A stretch of 64,000 nucleotides of DNA, from assembly GCF_003667705.1 (NCBI RefSeq), contig NZ_CP033019.1, forward strand, positions 3,782,001 through 3,846,000. Reading direction: 5' to 3'. A program made the position numbers and the translations under genes. Below the pieces are notes generated by a model. It did no database searches, was not told where the DNA came from, and saw only the letters and a list, made by a program, of their open reading frames with translations. Each line of letters starts with the position of its first letter. Position 1 is the first letter of the stretch. The DNA comes from Janthinobacterium agaricidamnosum (GTDB lineage Bacteria; Pseudomonadota; Gammaproteobacteria; Burkholderiales; Burkholderiaceae_D). This document shows positions 36,611-44,766 of the stretch, piece after piece.

Positions 36611-37939
36611 CTACTTCGGCTTGGCCAGCAGCAGCTTGCCCAGCGCTTCGAAGGCCGGCGTGGTGGTCGGGTCGTTCGCCGCATTGGCCGCCGTCGGCGT
36701 CGAGGAGAAGCGCACGATCACCATTTCCGCCTTCGGATCGACATAGATGCGCTGGCCGTACACGCCGCGCGCCATGTAGGCGCCATGGTCGTTATGCGTG
36801 ACCCACCACATGTCGCGGTAGCTCCAGCCCTTGAGCAAATCGTAGCCGCCCTTGGCGAACAGCTGCTTGTCGCCGCCGCGGCGGATATCGTCGACGGCCG
36901 CCTTGGGCAAAATCTGCTGGCCGTTGTAGCGGCCATCGTTGCGCAGCATTTCGCCGAAGCGCGCCAGATCGCGCAAGCCCGCATTCAGGCCGCCGCCGGC
37001 AAACGGCGTGCCCGTCGAATCGACCGTCATGTAGGCATCCTGCTCGGCGCCCAGCTTTTGCCAGACATGCTCGGACAGGTAGTCGTTGACGTTCTGCCCC
37101 GTGACACGGGCGATGATCCAGCCCAGCACGTCGGAATTGACCGTGCGGTAGCCGAACGCCTCGCCATGCCGGCCCTCGTGCCGCACCGTCTGCAGGTACT
37201 CGAAATAGCTGCGCGGCCCCGTGTAATCCTTGGGCTTGGGCAGCGGGCTGCCGGCCGCCGCGTGCTGCCACACTTCCGCTTTCGGGTCCGCGTAATCTTC
37301 GCTGAATTGCAGGCCCGTGGTCATGTCGAGCACCTGGCGCACGGTGGCGTCGCCAAACGCGGACTTGGCCAGTTCCGGCACGTAATCGGCCACTTTTTTG
37401 TCCGGATCGAGCTTGCCTTCGGCCACCAGCGCCGCGCCCAGGGTGCCCATCACGGACTTCGTCACGGACATGGCGCCGTGCTGGCCGCTTTCCTTCAGCA
37501 CGCCGAGGTAACGCTCATACACGATGCGGCCCCGGTGCAGCACCACGATGCCGTCCGTGTAGTTGGCGCCCAGCGACTGCTCCCAGGTCATCGTTTCCTT
37601 CGCGCCCAGAGGCGTGAAGCGCAGGCTGTCGATATCCGTGCGCAGCGCGCGTTTCAGGGGCACGGGTGCCTTCAAGCCGCGCGAGACATCCACCGTCGGC
37701 ATCAGCTGGCGGAAGTGCGACACGCTCCAGCGCAGCTGCGGGAAATTGAAATAGCTGCCATCGTCGAAACGGATGATCTTGTCGGCCGGCGGCGGCGCGC
37801 CCACCATCCATTGCAATGCGGCCGGATCGCTGGCGGCGGCCGACAGCGGCGCCGTCGCCTCTGCCGCGTGGGCGCCGGCGGACAGCGCCAGGCAGGCGGC
37901 GGCCAGGGCCAGGCGTTTCATGCTGGGAAAATCGTTCAT
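36611..37939 (-). CDS. Exported serine hydrolase, beta-lactamase/DD-peptidase fold
   Basis: A 442-residue protein. ATG 37939 has AAGGAGAG 7 bases upstream, better than the internal ATG at 37921. Signal peptide to about residue 26 (AHA-AE). The class C beta-lactamase-type active site is present: Ser158-Val-Thr-Lys161 in AMSVTKSVMG and the tyrosine motif FGYRTVNSDVLGW. Similar proteins include 6-aminohexanoate-dimer hydrolase and esterases; antibiotic hydrolysis is not implied. It is downstream of the outer-membrane barrel gene by 28 bases and probably in the same operon. Confidence 0.87.
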   Translation of the reverse strand: MNDFPSMKRLALAAACLALSAGAHAAEATAPLSAAASDPAALQWMVGAPPPADKIIRFDDGSYFNFPQLRWSVSHFRQLMPTVDVSRGLKAPVPLKRALRTDIDSLRFTPLGAKETMTWEQSLGANYTDGIVVLHRGRIVYERYLGVLKESGQHGAMSVTKSVMGTLGAALVAEGKLDPDKKVADYVPELAKSAFGDATVRQVLDMTTGLQFSEDYADPKAEVWQHAAAGSPLPKPKDYTGPRSYFEYLQTVRHEGRHGEAFGYRTVNSDVLGWIIARVTGQNVNDYLSEHVWQKLGAEQDAYMTVDSTGTPFAGGGLNAGLRDLARFGEMLRNDGRYNGQQILPKAAVDDIRRGGDKQLFAKGGYDLLKGWSYRDMWWVTHNDHGAYMARGVYGQRIYVDPKAEMVIVRFSSTPTAANAANDPTTTPAFEALGKLLLAKPK

Positions 37940-37967
37940 GCGATGCTCTCCTTGATAGACAGAATAT

Positions 37968-39464
37968 TTAATAAACCCATACCACGTTCGCCAGCCATCC
38001 CCTCCAGGTCCTGGCCTGCCCGTTCACCAGCTGGTTCACGCCCGACTGCGCGAACGAGGCGCTGAAGCCCAGGGTCAGGTAGGTATTCGGGTTCACCACG
38101 CGCACGTATTTGACGAAGACGTCGTTGGCCAGCATCGGGCGCAGCACGCCGGCGATCACCAAGGGCGCGCCGCCCGGCACGTCGAGGCGCGTGGCCTGGC
38201 CGAACTGCAGCGGGCTGCCCATCTGGTTGGCCCGCACCTGGGCCAGGTAGGCGGTCACGGTGTCCTTCGGCGTCGGGTGCAGCTCGATGGTGGCCTGCAG
38301 CGCATTCACGTTGGCATTGACGAAGACCCAGGTCGCCTTGCTGCCCGAAGCCCAGGCGCCCGGCGTGCCTTCGAAGAACAGCGGATCGAAGCGCTCATTG
38401 CGCGCCGTGCGCGGATCGTCACCGAAAAAGCTCTGGTAGCCAAGCGTGAACTTCGGCGTCCACGCCACGTCGGGCAGGGAAAAGCCCCCTTCCGTGCGCC
38501 AGCCCCAGGCCCGCATCGGCTCGCGCGTATTCCACTCGCGCGCGGCATCGACGCCGAACCAGCCTTTCGACAGCACGGTGGGCAGCACGGGAACGCGCGC
38601 GTAGCCATACACGAACTGCAAGTCCTTGCGGCCGTCAGGCACGGCCAGCGGTGCGCCGATGCCGCCTGGCGCCGCCTGCGGATACGCCGCATGCGAACGG
38701 GGCACCTTGCCATACGCGACGCCGGCCTTGCGGTCGTTCGCGGGCGCGTAGCTGACGTCAACGCCGACGACGCGCGTGCCGCTATCGTTGTCGGGATTTT
38801 CATTCGGGTCGAGATAAAACGCCTGGGCGCTGAACGCGTCCTGGCTTATTCTGGCCACCACGGAATTCTGGAAAGCCTTGCGCGGCCCCAGTTTCAGCGC
38901 GCCGCGGTCAAAGCCGTTCGAGCCGCCATTGGCGATCAGCATGCCGGTACCCAGCGTGAAATTCTGCGCGCCGGCCGACACATCGACCATGGCGCGCGTG
39001 CCGCCGAGCGGCATGCGGATGCCGGCGACGAATTCCTCGATCGAGATGCGGCCCGTGTCGCCCGCGCCAAACGGATCGTGGCGCAAGGTGCCCGAGCCGA
39101 CGGCGGACACGCGCGCATACAGCTGCTTGCCGTCGCCCACGTTGCGCTTGAAACCGAGCGCCGGCTTGACATAGAACTCGTACCAGTAGGGATTGAAATC
39201 GAAGCCGGGATTGCGCGCCGGCGTATTCGACAGCTTCCAGAACAGATTGCTCTCGCCGGCCACCTGCACGCCCGCTTCCACGGAACGCATCATGTGCCAG
39301 CCGGCGGCCATGGCCGGTTCAACGGCGGCGCGCCGGGCTACCTCTTTTTCCATGCTGCTCTGGCCATCGGGATCGAGCTGGCCGGCGGCGGCGCAGGCGG
39401 CGCTCCAGCCCAGCAGGGCCAGGACGAGTGAGCTGCGCACGGGGAACATCGCTTGCGTTGTCAT
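37968..39464 (-). CDS. Outer-membrane beta-barrel, alginate-export-like porin
   Basis: A 498-residue exported protein with AAGGG before ATG 39464 and a signal peptide ending near ACA-AAG (residue ~26). The sequence is a series of alternating amphipathic strands with aromatic girdle residues and ends in an aromatic residue (WVY), as barrels do. Segments YARVSAVGSGTLRHDPFG and RISQDAFSAQAFYLDPNENPD resemble the alginate export/AlgE-like family. A channel for an oligomeric or hydrophobic nutrient is a fair inference; the serine hydrolase in the same operon could process that compound. Confidence 0.7.
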   Translation of the reverse strand: MTTQAMFPVRSSLVLALLGWSAACAAAGQLDPDGQSSMEKEVARRAAVEPAMAAGWHMMRSVEAGVQVAGESNLFWKLSNTPARNPGFDFNPYWYEFYVKPALGFKRNVGDGKQLYARVSAVGSGTLRHDPFGAGDTGRISIEEFVAGIRMPLGGTRAMVDVSAGAQNFTLGTGMLIANGGSNGFDRGALKLGPRKAFQNSVVARISQDAFSAQAFYLDPNENPDNDSGTRVVGVDVSYAPANDRKAGVAYGKVPRSHAAYPQAAPGGIGAPLAVPDGRKDLQFVYGYARVPVLPTVLSKGWFGVDAAREWNTREPMRAWGWRTEGGFSLPDVAWTPKFTLGYQSFFGDDPRTARNERFDPLFFEGTPGAWASGSKATWVFVNANVNALQATIELHPTPKDTVTAYLAQVRANQMGSPLQFGQATRLDVPGGAPLVIAGVLRPMLANDVFVKYVRVVNPNTYLTLGFSASFAQSGVNQLVNGQARTWRGWLANVVWVY

Positions 39465-39563
39465 AGGTATCCCTTGCGATAGCTGACCTCAGATTTGAAC
39501 GGATGTTATCAGAGATGCTCTTTTTTATTGTTGTAAAGCATCCTATTGTGCGGCGCCAGGCGT

Positions 39564-39579
39564 TGAGACGAACGTCTCA
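39564..39579. promoter_or_regulatory. 16-bp dyad TGAGA-N5-GTCTCA upstream of the AcoR-like regulator
   Basis: TGAGACG (39564-39570) and its exact inverse CGTCTCA (39573-39579) separated by AA, 95 bases before the regulator start. The same TGAGA...TCTCA frame of 16 bases recurs at 40830-40845 ahead of the flavin monooxygenase. Likely the binding site of the Fis-type helix-turn-helix of the regulator. Confidence 0.6.
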
Positions 39580-39673
39580 CGGCAGCCGATGCTGCAGCGC
39601 AGGATGCGCCATCCGGGGCTTCGTGCTACAAACGAAATACCATAAAGCAGATACCGAGATACCGGAGAGCGCC

Positions 39674-40816
39674 ATGCCCTACGTCCGCCAGACCAGCCAT
39701 ATCGAGCGCGTGCGCGACCTGATCACCGGCCGCGTCGTCAATCCTGGCGCCGATACGGCCAGGCTGGCGTCGTCGTACCGGCGCTCGCTGGACGACTACC
39801 GGCTCGATCCCGCGTCCACCACCGGGCCGCGCATCCTGACGGGCGCCGAACTGCGCGCCATCCAGCAGTCGGAGGAAAATTTTCTGCGCTCCACGGGCCA
39901 GTGCCTGCCGCGCCTGCACGCCATGGTGCGCGAAGCGGGCTACTGCGTCATCCTCGCCAATGCGCGCGGCGTGACGATCGACTACATGGTCGACACGGAC
40001 CAGCGCAAGGATTTCAAGAAGGCGGGCCTGTACCCGGGCTCGTGCTGGTCGGAAGAGGAAGAAGGCACGTGCGGCATCGCCTCCGTGCTGCTCGACCAGG
40101 AAGCGATCACCGTGCACAAGACCGACCACTTCCGCGCCGCCTTCACGGGCCTGACCTGCAGCGCCGCACCAATCTTTTCTCCGCACGGCGACTTGATCGG
40201 CGTGCTCGATGCCTCGGCCTTGAATTCGCCCGATGCGCGCGACAGCCAGCGCCTGGTGAAACAGCTGGTGCGCCAGGGCGCGACCCTGATCGAGGACGGC
40301 TTTTTTCTCACCTCCTATGGCCATTGCTGCATCCTGCTGGCGCACCGCAACCGCCACTTCGTGGAAGTGCAGCCGGAGATGCTGCTCGCCATCGACGAGC
40401 ATGGCGACATCGTCGCCGCCAACCGCTGCGCGCGCGACGTCATCGGGGGCCTGGACGCCCTTCCCCGCCCCGTCGCCGAGGTGCTGGAAGTGCGCGCCGA
40501 ACGGCTGTTCGATGCGCGTACGGGACACAATCTGCTGTCGCTGCGCCTGGCCGGCGGCGGCACCTGGCTGCACGCGCGCGTGCGCGCGCCGCTGCGCCAG
40601 GCCAGCGCGCGGGTACGCATCAAGAATGCCGCTCCCGTGACGCAGGACGCGCCGGCCTGCACGCCGCCGGAACTGGCCGAGCGCACGCGCATCGTCAACG
40701 CCATGAACGCCGCCAAATGGCGCCCGCTGCAGGCGGCCGCCATGCTGGGCGTCTCGCGCGCCACCCTGTACCGGCGCATCAAGCAGCTGCACATCGTGCC
40801 GCCGCACCGCCAGTAG
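39674..40816 (+). CDS. AcoR-like regulator: GAF domain plus Fis helix-turn-helix, no AAA+ domain
   Basis: A 380-residue regulator; ATG 39674 has GGAGAG just upstream. The N-terminal ~220 residues match the sensory region of acetoin/alkanol activators: SYRRSLDDYRLDP, then a GAF domain with GVTIDYMVDTDQRKDFKKAGLYPGSCWSEEEEGTCGI (read as MVDTDQRKDF, GSCWSEEEEGTCGI). Residues ~225-330 look like a PAS-type domain (EMLLAIDEHGDIVAAN). The C-terminus is a Fis HTH (RPLQAAAMLGVSRATLYRRIK). The sigma-54-activating AAA+ domain with Walker motifs, normally between these, is absent, so it cannot act as a sigma-54 activator. It probably controls the monooxygenase downstream. Confidence 0.85.
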   Translation: MPYVRQTSHIERVRDLITGRVVNPGADTARLASSYRRSLDDYRLDPASTTGPRILTGAELRAIQQSEENFLRSTGQCLPRLHAMVREAGYCVILANARGVTIDYMVDTDQRKDFKKAGLYPGSCWSEEEEGTCGIASVLLDQEAITVHKTDHFRAAFTGLTCSAAPIFSPHGDLIGVLDASALNSPDARDSQRLVKQLVRQGATLIEDGFFLTSYGHCCILLAHRNRHFVEVQPEMLLAIDEHGDIVAANRCARDVIGGLDALPRPVAEVLEVRAERLFDARTGHNLLSLRLAGGGTWLHARVRAPLRQASARVRIKNAAPVTQDAPACTPPELAERTRIVNAMNAAKWRPLQAAAMLGVSRATLYRRIKQLHIVPPHRQ

Positions 40817-40829
40817 GCATCCGGCAAGC

Positions 40830-40845
40830 TGAGATTTCCGTCTCA
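40830..40845. promoter_or_regulatory. 16-bp dyad TGAGA-N5-GTCTCA upstream of the flavin monooxygenase
   Basis: TGAGA (40830-40834) and TCTCA (40841-40845) with the same total length as the dyad at 39564; centred about 120 bases before the monooxygenase start and immediately after the regulator gene. Confidence 0.6.
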
Positions 40846-40958
40846 TATTCCGCCATGCTGCGCTGCGGGATGCGGGTTCAAAACGCCAGTGTTACAACAT
40901 CGTCAGCGGCAACACAGCCGCATCCCATCATAAAGTCAGCAGACTTGGAGGAGACACG

Positions 40959-42767
40959 ATGCAAACCGAAATCAACCCGCACGACTTGGCCGTGGCCGGC
41001 ATCCTGGAGCAGCTCGAAGGCTGTCTTCGCGCCAGCGACGGCACGGGCGCCGCACAGCTGTTCGAACAGGATGGCTACTGGCGCGACCTGGTGCTGTTTA
41101 CCTGGAACCTGAAAACCCTGGAAGGCCGCGGGCAGATCGCCGCCATGCTGACCGCCCAGCTGGGCGCCGTGCAGCCGGTTGCCATCCGCATCGCCGACGG
41201 CGAACATGCGGTGGAAGCGGGCGGCGTGCTGCAAAGCTGGATCACGGTGGAAACGGACGTGGCGCGCGGCGTGGGCTTCATCCGCATCCGCGACGGCAAG
41301 ATCTGGACCCTGCTCACCACCATGAGCGAATTGAAGGGTTTTGAGGAAGCCAAGGGCGGCCGGCGGCCCATGGGCGCCGAACACGGGGCGCGCACCAACC
41401 GCAGCAGCTGGCTGGAGCACCGCGAACAGGAAGCCAAGGAACTCGGTTACGCACGTCAGCCCTATTGCGTCATCATCGGCGGCGGCCAGGGCGGCATCGC
41501 GCTGGGCGCGCGCCTGCGGCAATTGAACGTCCCCACCATCATCATCGAGAAAAACGCCCGCCCCGGCGACAGCTGGCGCAAGCGCTACAAATCGCTGTGC
41601 CTGCACGACCCCGTCTGGTACGACCACATGCCGTACATCCCTTTCCCCGACAACTGGCCCGTCTTCACGCCCAAGGACAAGGTCGGCGACTGGCTGGAAA
41701 TGTACACCAAGGTAATGGAGCTGAACTACTGGGGTTCGACGTCATGCGAATCGGCCAGCTTCAACGAGGCCAGCGGCGAGTGGACGGTGCAGGTGCTACG
41801 CGATGGCCAGCCCGTCACCCTGAAGCCGCAGCAGCTGGTGCTGGCGACGGGCATGTCGGGCAAGGCGAACATGCCGAAGTTCAAGGGCATGGACGTGTTC
41901 CAGGGCGAGCAGCAGCACTCGTCGCAGCATCCGGGACCGGACGCGTATGCCGGCAAGAAGGTGGTGGTCATCGGCGCGAACAATTCCGCGCACGATATCT
42001 GCGCCGCCCTGTGGGAAGCGGGCGTGGACGTGACCATGGTGCAGCGCTCGTCGACGCACATCGTCAAGTCCGATTCCTTGATGGACCTGGCACTGGGCGA
42101 CCTGTATTCGGAACGGGCGCTGGCGGCCGGCATGACCACAAACAAGGCCGACCTCACGTTCGCCTCGATCCCATACAAGATTTTGGCCGACTTCCAGAAG
42201 CCCGTCTTCAAGGCCATCCGCGAGCGCGATGCGGACTTTTATGCGCGCCTGGAAGAACGTGGCTTCATGCTCGATTTCGGCGACGACGATTCGGGCCTGT
42301 TCATGAAATACCTGCGCCGCGGCTCCGGCTACTACATCGACGTGGGCGCCTCCGAGCTGGTCGCCGAGGGCAAGATCAAGCTGAAAAGCGGGGTCGGCGT
42401 GCAGGAACTGAAAGCCCATTCCATCGTGCTGTCCGACGGCACGGAGCTGCCCGCCGACCTCGTGGTGTACGCCACCGGCTACGGCTCCATGAACGGCTGG
42501 GCGGCCGACCTGATCTCGCCCGAGGTGGCGAATAAAGTGGGCAAGGTGTGGGGCCTCGGTTCGGCCACGACGAAGGACCCGGGCCCGTGGGAGGGCGAGC
42601 AGCGCAATATGTGGAAACCCACGCAGCAGCAATCGCTGTGGTTCCACGGCGGTAACCTGCACCAGTCGCGCCATTATTCGCAATACCTGTCGCTGCAGCT
42701 GAAGGCGCGCATGGAAGGGTTGAACACGCCCGTATATGGGCAGCAGGAAGTGCATCACCTGGCGTAA
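40959..42767 (+). CDS. Flavin-dependent monooxygenase with N-terminal SnoaL-like domain
   Basis: A 602-residue protein with a strong GGAGGAG ribosome-binding site. Residues ~10-135 form an NTF2/SnoaL-like domain (FEQDGYWRDLVLFTWNLKTLEG). Residues ~165 onward are a class B flavoprotein monooxygenase: FAD motif CVIIGGGQGGIALGARL, then FPDNWPVFTPKDKVGDWLEMY, and the NADPH motif VVVIGANNSAHDICAAL followed by VQRSSTHIVKSDS. The YATGYGSMNGW segment is also typical. The fusion of an SnoaL domain to a monooxygenase is known in actinobacteria and proteobacteria and is often annotated as FMO-like oxidoreductase. Natural substrate unknown; likely induced by the upstream GAF regulator. Confidence 0.87.
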   Translation: MQTEINPHDLAVAGILEQLEGCLRASDGTGAAQLFEQDGYWRDLVLFTWNLKTLEGRGQIAAMLTAQLGAVQPVAIRIADGEHAVEAGGVLQSWITVETDVARGVGFIRIRDGKIWTLLTTMSELKGFEEAKGGRRPMGAEHGARTNRSSWLEHREQEAKELGYARQPYCVIIGGGQGGIALGARLRQLNVPTIIIEKNARPGDSWRKRYKSLCLHDPVWYDHMPYIPFPDNWPVFTPKDKVGDWLEMYTKVMELNYWGSTSCESASFNEASGEWTVQVLRDGQPVTLKPQQLVLATGMSGKANMPKFKGMDVFQGEQQHSSQHPGPDAYAGKKVVVIGANNSAHDICAALWEAGVDVTMVQRSSTHIVKSDSLMDLALGDLYSERALAAGMTTNKADLTFASIPYKILADFQKPVFKAIRERDADFYARLEERGFMLDFGDDDSGLFMKYLRRGSGYYIDVGASELVAEGKIKLKSGVGVQELKAHSIVLSDGTELPADLVVYATGYGSMNGWAADLISPEVANKVGKVWGLGSATTKDPGPWEGEQRNMWKPTQQQSLWFHGGNLHQSRHYSQYLSLQLKARMEGLNTPVYGQQEVHHLA

Positions 42768-42783
42768 AGGCGATGCAACCCAT

Positions 42784-42820
42784 GTAGGTCGGATTAGCGC
42801 GGGAAGCGCGTAATCCGACA
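42784..42820. repeat. REP-like palindrome after the monooxygenase gene
   Basis: Begins GTAGGTCGGATTAGCGCGG and ends GCGCGTAATCCGACA, arms inverted. First of a pair. Confidence 0.85.
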
Positions 42821-42837
42821 CCTTGTTGGCGGCTCAT

Positions 42838-42877
42838 GTCGGATTACGCGCGGCGTTGCCGCACTAATCCGACCTAC
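42838..42877. repeat. REP-like palindrome, opposite orientation to the preceding unit
   Basis: Begins GTCGGATTACGCGCGG and ends GCACTAATCCGACCTAC. With the unit at 42784 it makes a head-to-head pair, as in bacterial BIME elements, placed between convergent genes. Confidence 0.85.
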
Positions 42878-42892
42878 CGCCACCACCCACTC

Positions 42893-42931
42893 AAAAAAAA
42901 TGGCGGCGGACCGAAGTCCGCCGCCATTTTT
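42893..42931. terminator. Bidirectional rho-independent terminator
   Basis: A 12-bp perfect stem ATGGCGGCGGAC / GTCCGCCGCCAT with loop CGAA, preceded by eight A and followed by TTTTT. It can terminate both the monooxygenase transcript (+) and the convergent YceI transcript (-), whose stop is at 42950. Confidence 0.92.
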
Positions 42932-42949
42932 ACGTCATGCAGCCAACGA

Positions 42950-43516
42950 TTACTGCTTGATGGCTTCGATCGCAAACGTCAAAGTGACGTCATCGCTGAC
43001 GGCCGGCGCATATTTGCCGGCGTTGAATTCCGAGCGCTTGATCTTGGCCGTGGCGTTGGCGCCGCACGCGTCTTTTTTCAGCATCGGGTGCGGTGCGCAA
43101 TTGAACGAGGTGACGGTCAGGGTCACTGGCTTGGTCACGCCTTTCAGGGTCAGGTTGCCTTCCACGGAGGCCAGCTTGTCGCCGTCGAAATTGAACCTGG
43201 TCGATTTGTACGTGGCGACGGGATACTTGGCCGTGTCGAGGAAGTCTTCGCCCTGGATGTGCGAGTTGAACAGGGTCGAACCCGTATCGACGGACTTGGT
43301 GTCGATCAGCACTTCGACGGCGCCCGTCCTGGCGGCGCGGTCCAGGGTGACCTTGCCGGTGGTGTTATTGAAACGGCTTTGCTGCGTCGAGAAACCCATG
43401 TGGGTGTATTCGAAACGGGGGAAAGTATGGCTGCCATCGATGACATAGACTTCCGGAGCGGCAAAGGCGGACAGCGAGAAGCCGGCGGCGGCGATAAAAG
43501 CGAGCAGTTTTTTCAT
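42950..43516 (-). CDS. YceI family periplasmic protein
   Basis: A 188-residue protein. ATG 43516 has AGGAA at proper distance and begins a signal peptide (MKKLLAFIAAAGFSLSAFA, cleavage after AFA). The lipocalin-like YceI fold is recognisable from VYVIDGSHTFPRFEYTHMGFS, VDTGSTLFNSHIQGEDFLD and LTLKGVTKPVTLTV. YceI proteins bind polyisoprenoid-like molecules in the periplasm. This is a soluble YceI, in contrast to the lipoprotein at 9189. Two cysteines in the mature part (FNCAPHP, KDACGAN) could form a disulphide. Confidence 0.9.
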   Translation of the reverse strand: MKKLLAFIAAAGFSLSAFAAPEVYVIDGSHTFPRFEYTHMGFSTQQSRFNNTTGKVTLDRAARTGAVEVLIDTKSVDTGSTLFNSHIQGEDFLDTAKYPVATYKSTRFNFDGDKLASVEGNLTLKGVTKPVTLTVTSFNCAPHPMLKKDACGANATAKIKRSEFNAGKYAPAVSDDVTLTFAIEAIKQ

Positions 43517-43775
43517 TGTAAATTCCTGTTTGGAGTGGAGGATGTCAAAACCGCAACCGGCGGCAGGCGGGAAGCGCTGCGGCTGATTGTCTGGCTTCAG
43601 TTGCAACAGATTATGCATGGCATGAAGATCGATGTAAAACGGAAAATATACCTAGTTAGCATCGAAAAAATCGATAATAACGGTAAGGATGTCCACGACA
43701 ACGTCTTCTGTTGCCGATTATTGTCTGCATTGCCAAAAATATCCAGCGTTATCCGGCGCCTCAGACCAGGCCGCA

Positions 43776-43797
43776 AATGAGAATGATTCTTGTTATT
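43776..43797. promoter_or_regulatory. Fur box upstream of the DUF454 operon
   Basis: The sequence AATGAGAATGATTCTTGTT and following TATT (43776-43797) matches the 19-bp consensus GATAATGATAATCATTATC at 13 positions by hand count. A second partial match (TTGTTATCATTGCG) follows at about 43808. The site lies 92 bases before the small ORF and implies repression by iron-loaded Fur. The rest of the 43517-43888 gap shows no gene. Confidence 0.65.
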
Positions 43798-43888
43798 ACC
43801 CTACAGGATTGTTATCATTGCGGCCCCGGCAAGCCTGCAGCTTCGCCTTGATTCCTCCATAATAGCGCAGCACATACGGCAGAAAAAC

Positions 43889-43984
43889 ATGACGGCCACC
43901 CGCCACGATACGCACACCTTGAACGCACAGCCCATCGTTTCCCCGCCCCGCAGCCAGGGCCTGACAGCCGGCGCCCTCGCCTGA
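43889..43984 (+). CDS. 31-residue ORF translationally coupled to DUF454
   Basis: A short frame beginning MTATRHDTHTL, stopping with a TGA that overlaps the ATG of the DUF454 gene (TGATG). It has only a weak AGAAA ribosome-binding site. It lies where iron-regulated operons of relatives often have the small hemin-uptake protein HemP, but the HemP core (a G-x-x-x-V-x-I-x-H-x-x-x-Y-x-L pattern) is missing. It may be a leader peptide that couples translation to the next gene, or a decayed HemP. Low confidence as a functional protein. Confidence 0.35.
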   Translation: MTATRHDTHTLNAQPIVSPPRSQGLTAGALA

Positions 43985-44442
43985 TGGGCGAGCCGCACGC
44001 CCAGGCTTCCCTGCGCGAAGCGCACGGCGCGCGCCTGCGCCGCTGGGCCTGGACCGCTGCCGGCGCCCTGATGGTGCTGCTGGGGATCATCGGCGCCATG
44101 CTGCCCGTCATGCCGACGACGATTTTCCTGATCCTCGCCCTGGCCTGCTTCAGCCGCGCCTCGCCGCGCCTCGAGCACTGGCTGCTGCACCATCCGCGCT
44201 TCGGCCCATCGCTGCTCCAGTGGCGCGAACACCGCGCCGTGTCGCGGCGCGGCAAGGCCATGGCTTGCCTGGGCATGGCCATCGGCTTTGTCGCCATGTG
44301 TCTCGGCCATCCGCCGTGGTGGGTCATCGCCATGGTGGGCGCCATGGAGCTCGCCGTGCTCATCTACCTGTTGCGCCGTCCCGAAGGTCCTGCGGCCAGC
44401 GGAGCAGAATCTGCCCGTGAAGAGGACAATCGCAGGCAGTAA
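43984..44442 (+). CDS. DUF454 (YbaN-like) inner-membrane protein
   Basis: A 152-residue membrane protein. The N-terminal half contains GIIGAMLPVMPTTIFLILALACFSRASPRLEHWL (read as LPVMPTTIFLILALACF, SRASPRLEHWLLHHP), the conserved core of DUF454, and the C-terminal half has two further hydrophobic segments. Function unknown; a Fur box upstream suggests a link to iron or heme. Start ATG overlaps the preceding short ORF's stop codon, so it depends on that frame being translated. Ends with a charged tail. Confidence 0.85.
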   Translation: MGEPHAQASLREAHGARLRRWAWTAAGALMVLLGIIGAMLPVMPTTIFLILALACFSRASPRLEHWLLHHPRFGPSLLQWREHRAVSRRGKAMACLGMAIGFVAMCLGHPPWWVIAMVGAMELAVLIYLLRRPEGPAASGAESAREEDNRRQ

Positions 44443-44701
44443 ACGGCCCTGCCCGCGACGAAAAAACGGCAACTGAGCCGAACCGCACATAAAATCACCG
44501 CGATGCCTGCACAGGGCGCGTCGAACTTTTCACCAAGATGTGGCTCCGCCACGCCAGTCCACGCGATTAAATTCGGCAAGAACGCCGCTTTCCCGCTTTT
44601 TTCACTTGAAAACAGTCGCATAGACATTATTTGCATATTCAAAGCAAGATTCTGTCGTAGGAGTAATAACACGATCGGAGGTATACTACGCAACCGACGT
44701 A

Positions 44702-44760
44702 ACAGGCTGGGCGATTTGGCCCCTGCAAGCAAGCCTGTGACGGTCCAATAAAAAAGGAAA
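44702..44760 (+). promoter_or_regulatory. Structured 5' leader of metNIQ with a potential pseudoknot
   Basis: Directly before metN, ACAGGCT (44702-44708) is perfectly complementary to AGCCTGT (44732-44738), enclosing a GGGC-GATTTG-GCCC hairpin (44709-44722). The segment TTGGCCC (44716-44722) can alternatively pair with GGTCCAA (44742-44748), one mismatch, making an H-type pseudoknot that reaches the AAGGAAA ribosome-binding site (44754-44760). The order stem, GATTTG, TGCA, stem closure, ribosome-binding site recalls the SAM-II riboswitch layout, though the conserved 3' GCTAAA is not found. The remaining gap (44443-44701) holds TATACT at 44682 as a possible -10 and no gene. Confidence 0.4.
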
Positions 44761-44766
44761 CACTGC

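Noticed and set aside
40150..40170. GAFTGA sigma-54 contact loop from AAFTGL in the AcoR-like regulator
   Set aside because: It lies inside the GAF domain, not after a Walker A motif, and no AAA+ domain exists in the protein.
43790..43984. HemP hemin-uptake protein in the 64-codon frame
   Set aside because: The conserved HemP core is absent; only its position near a Fur box fits.
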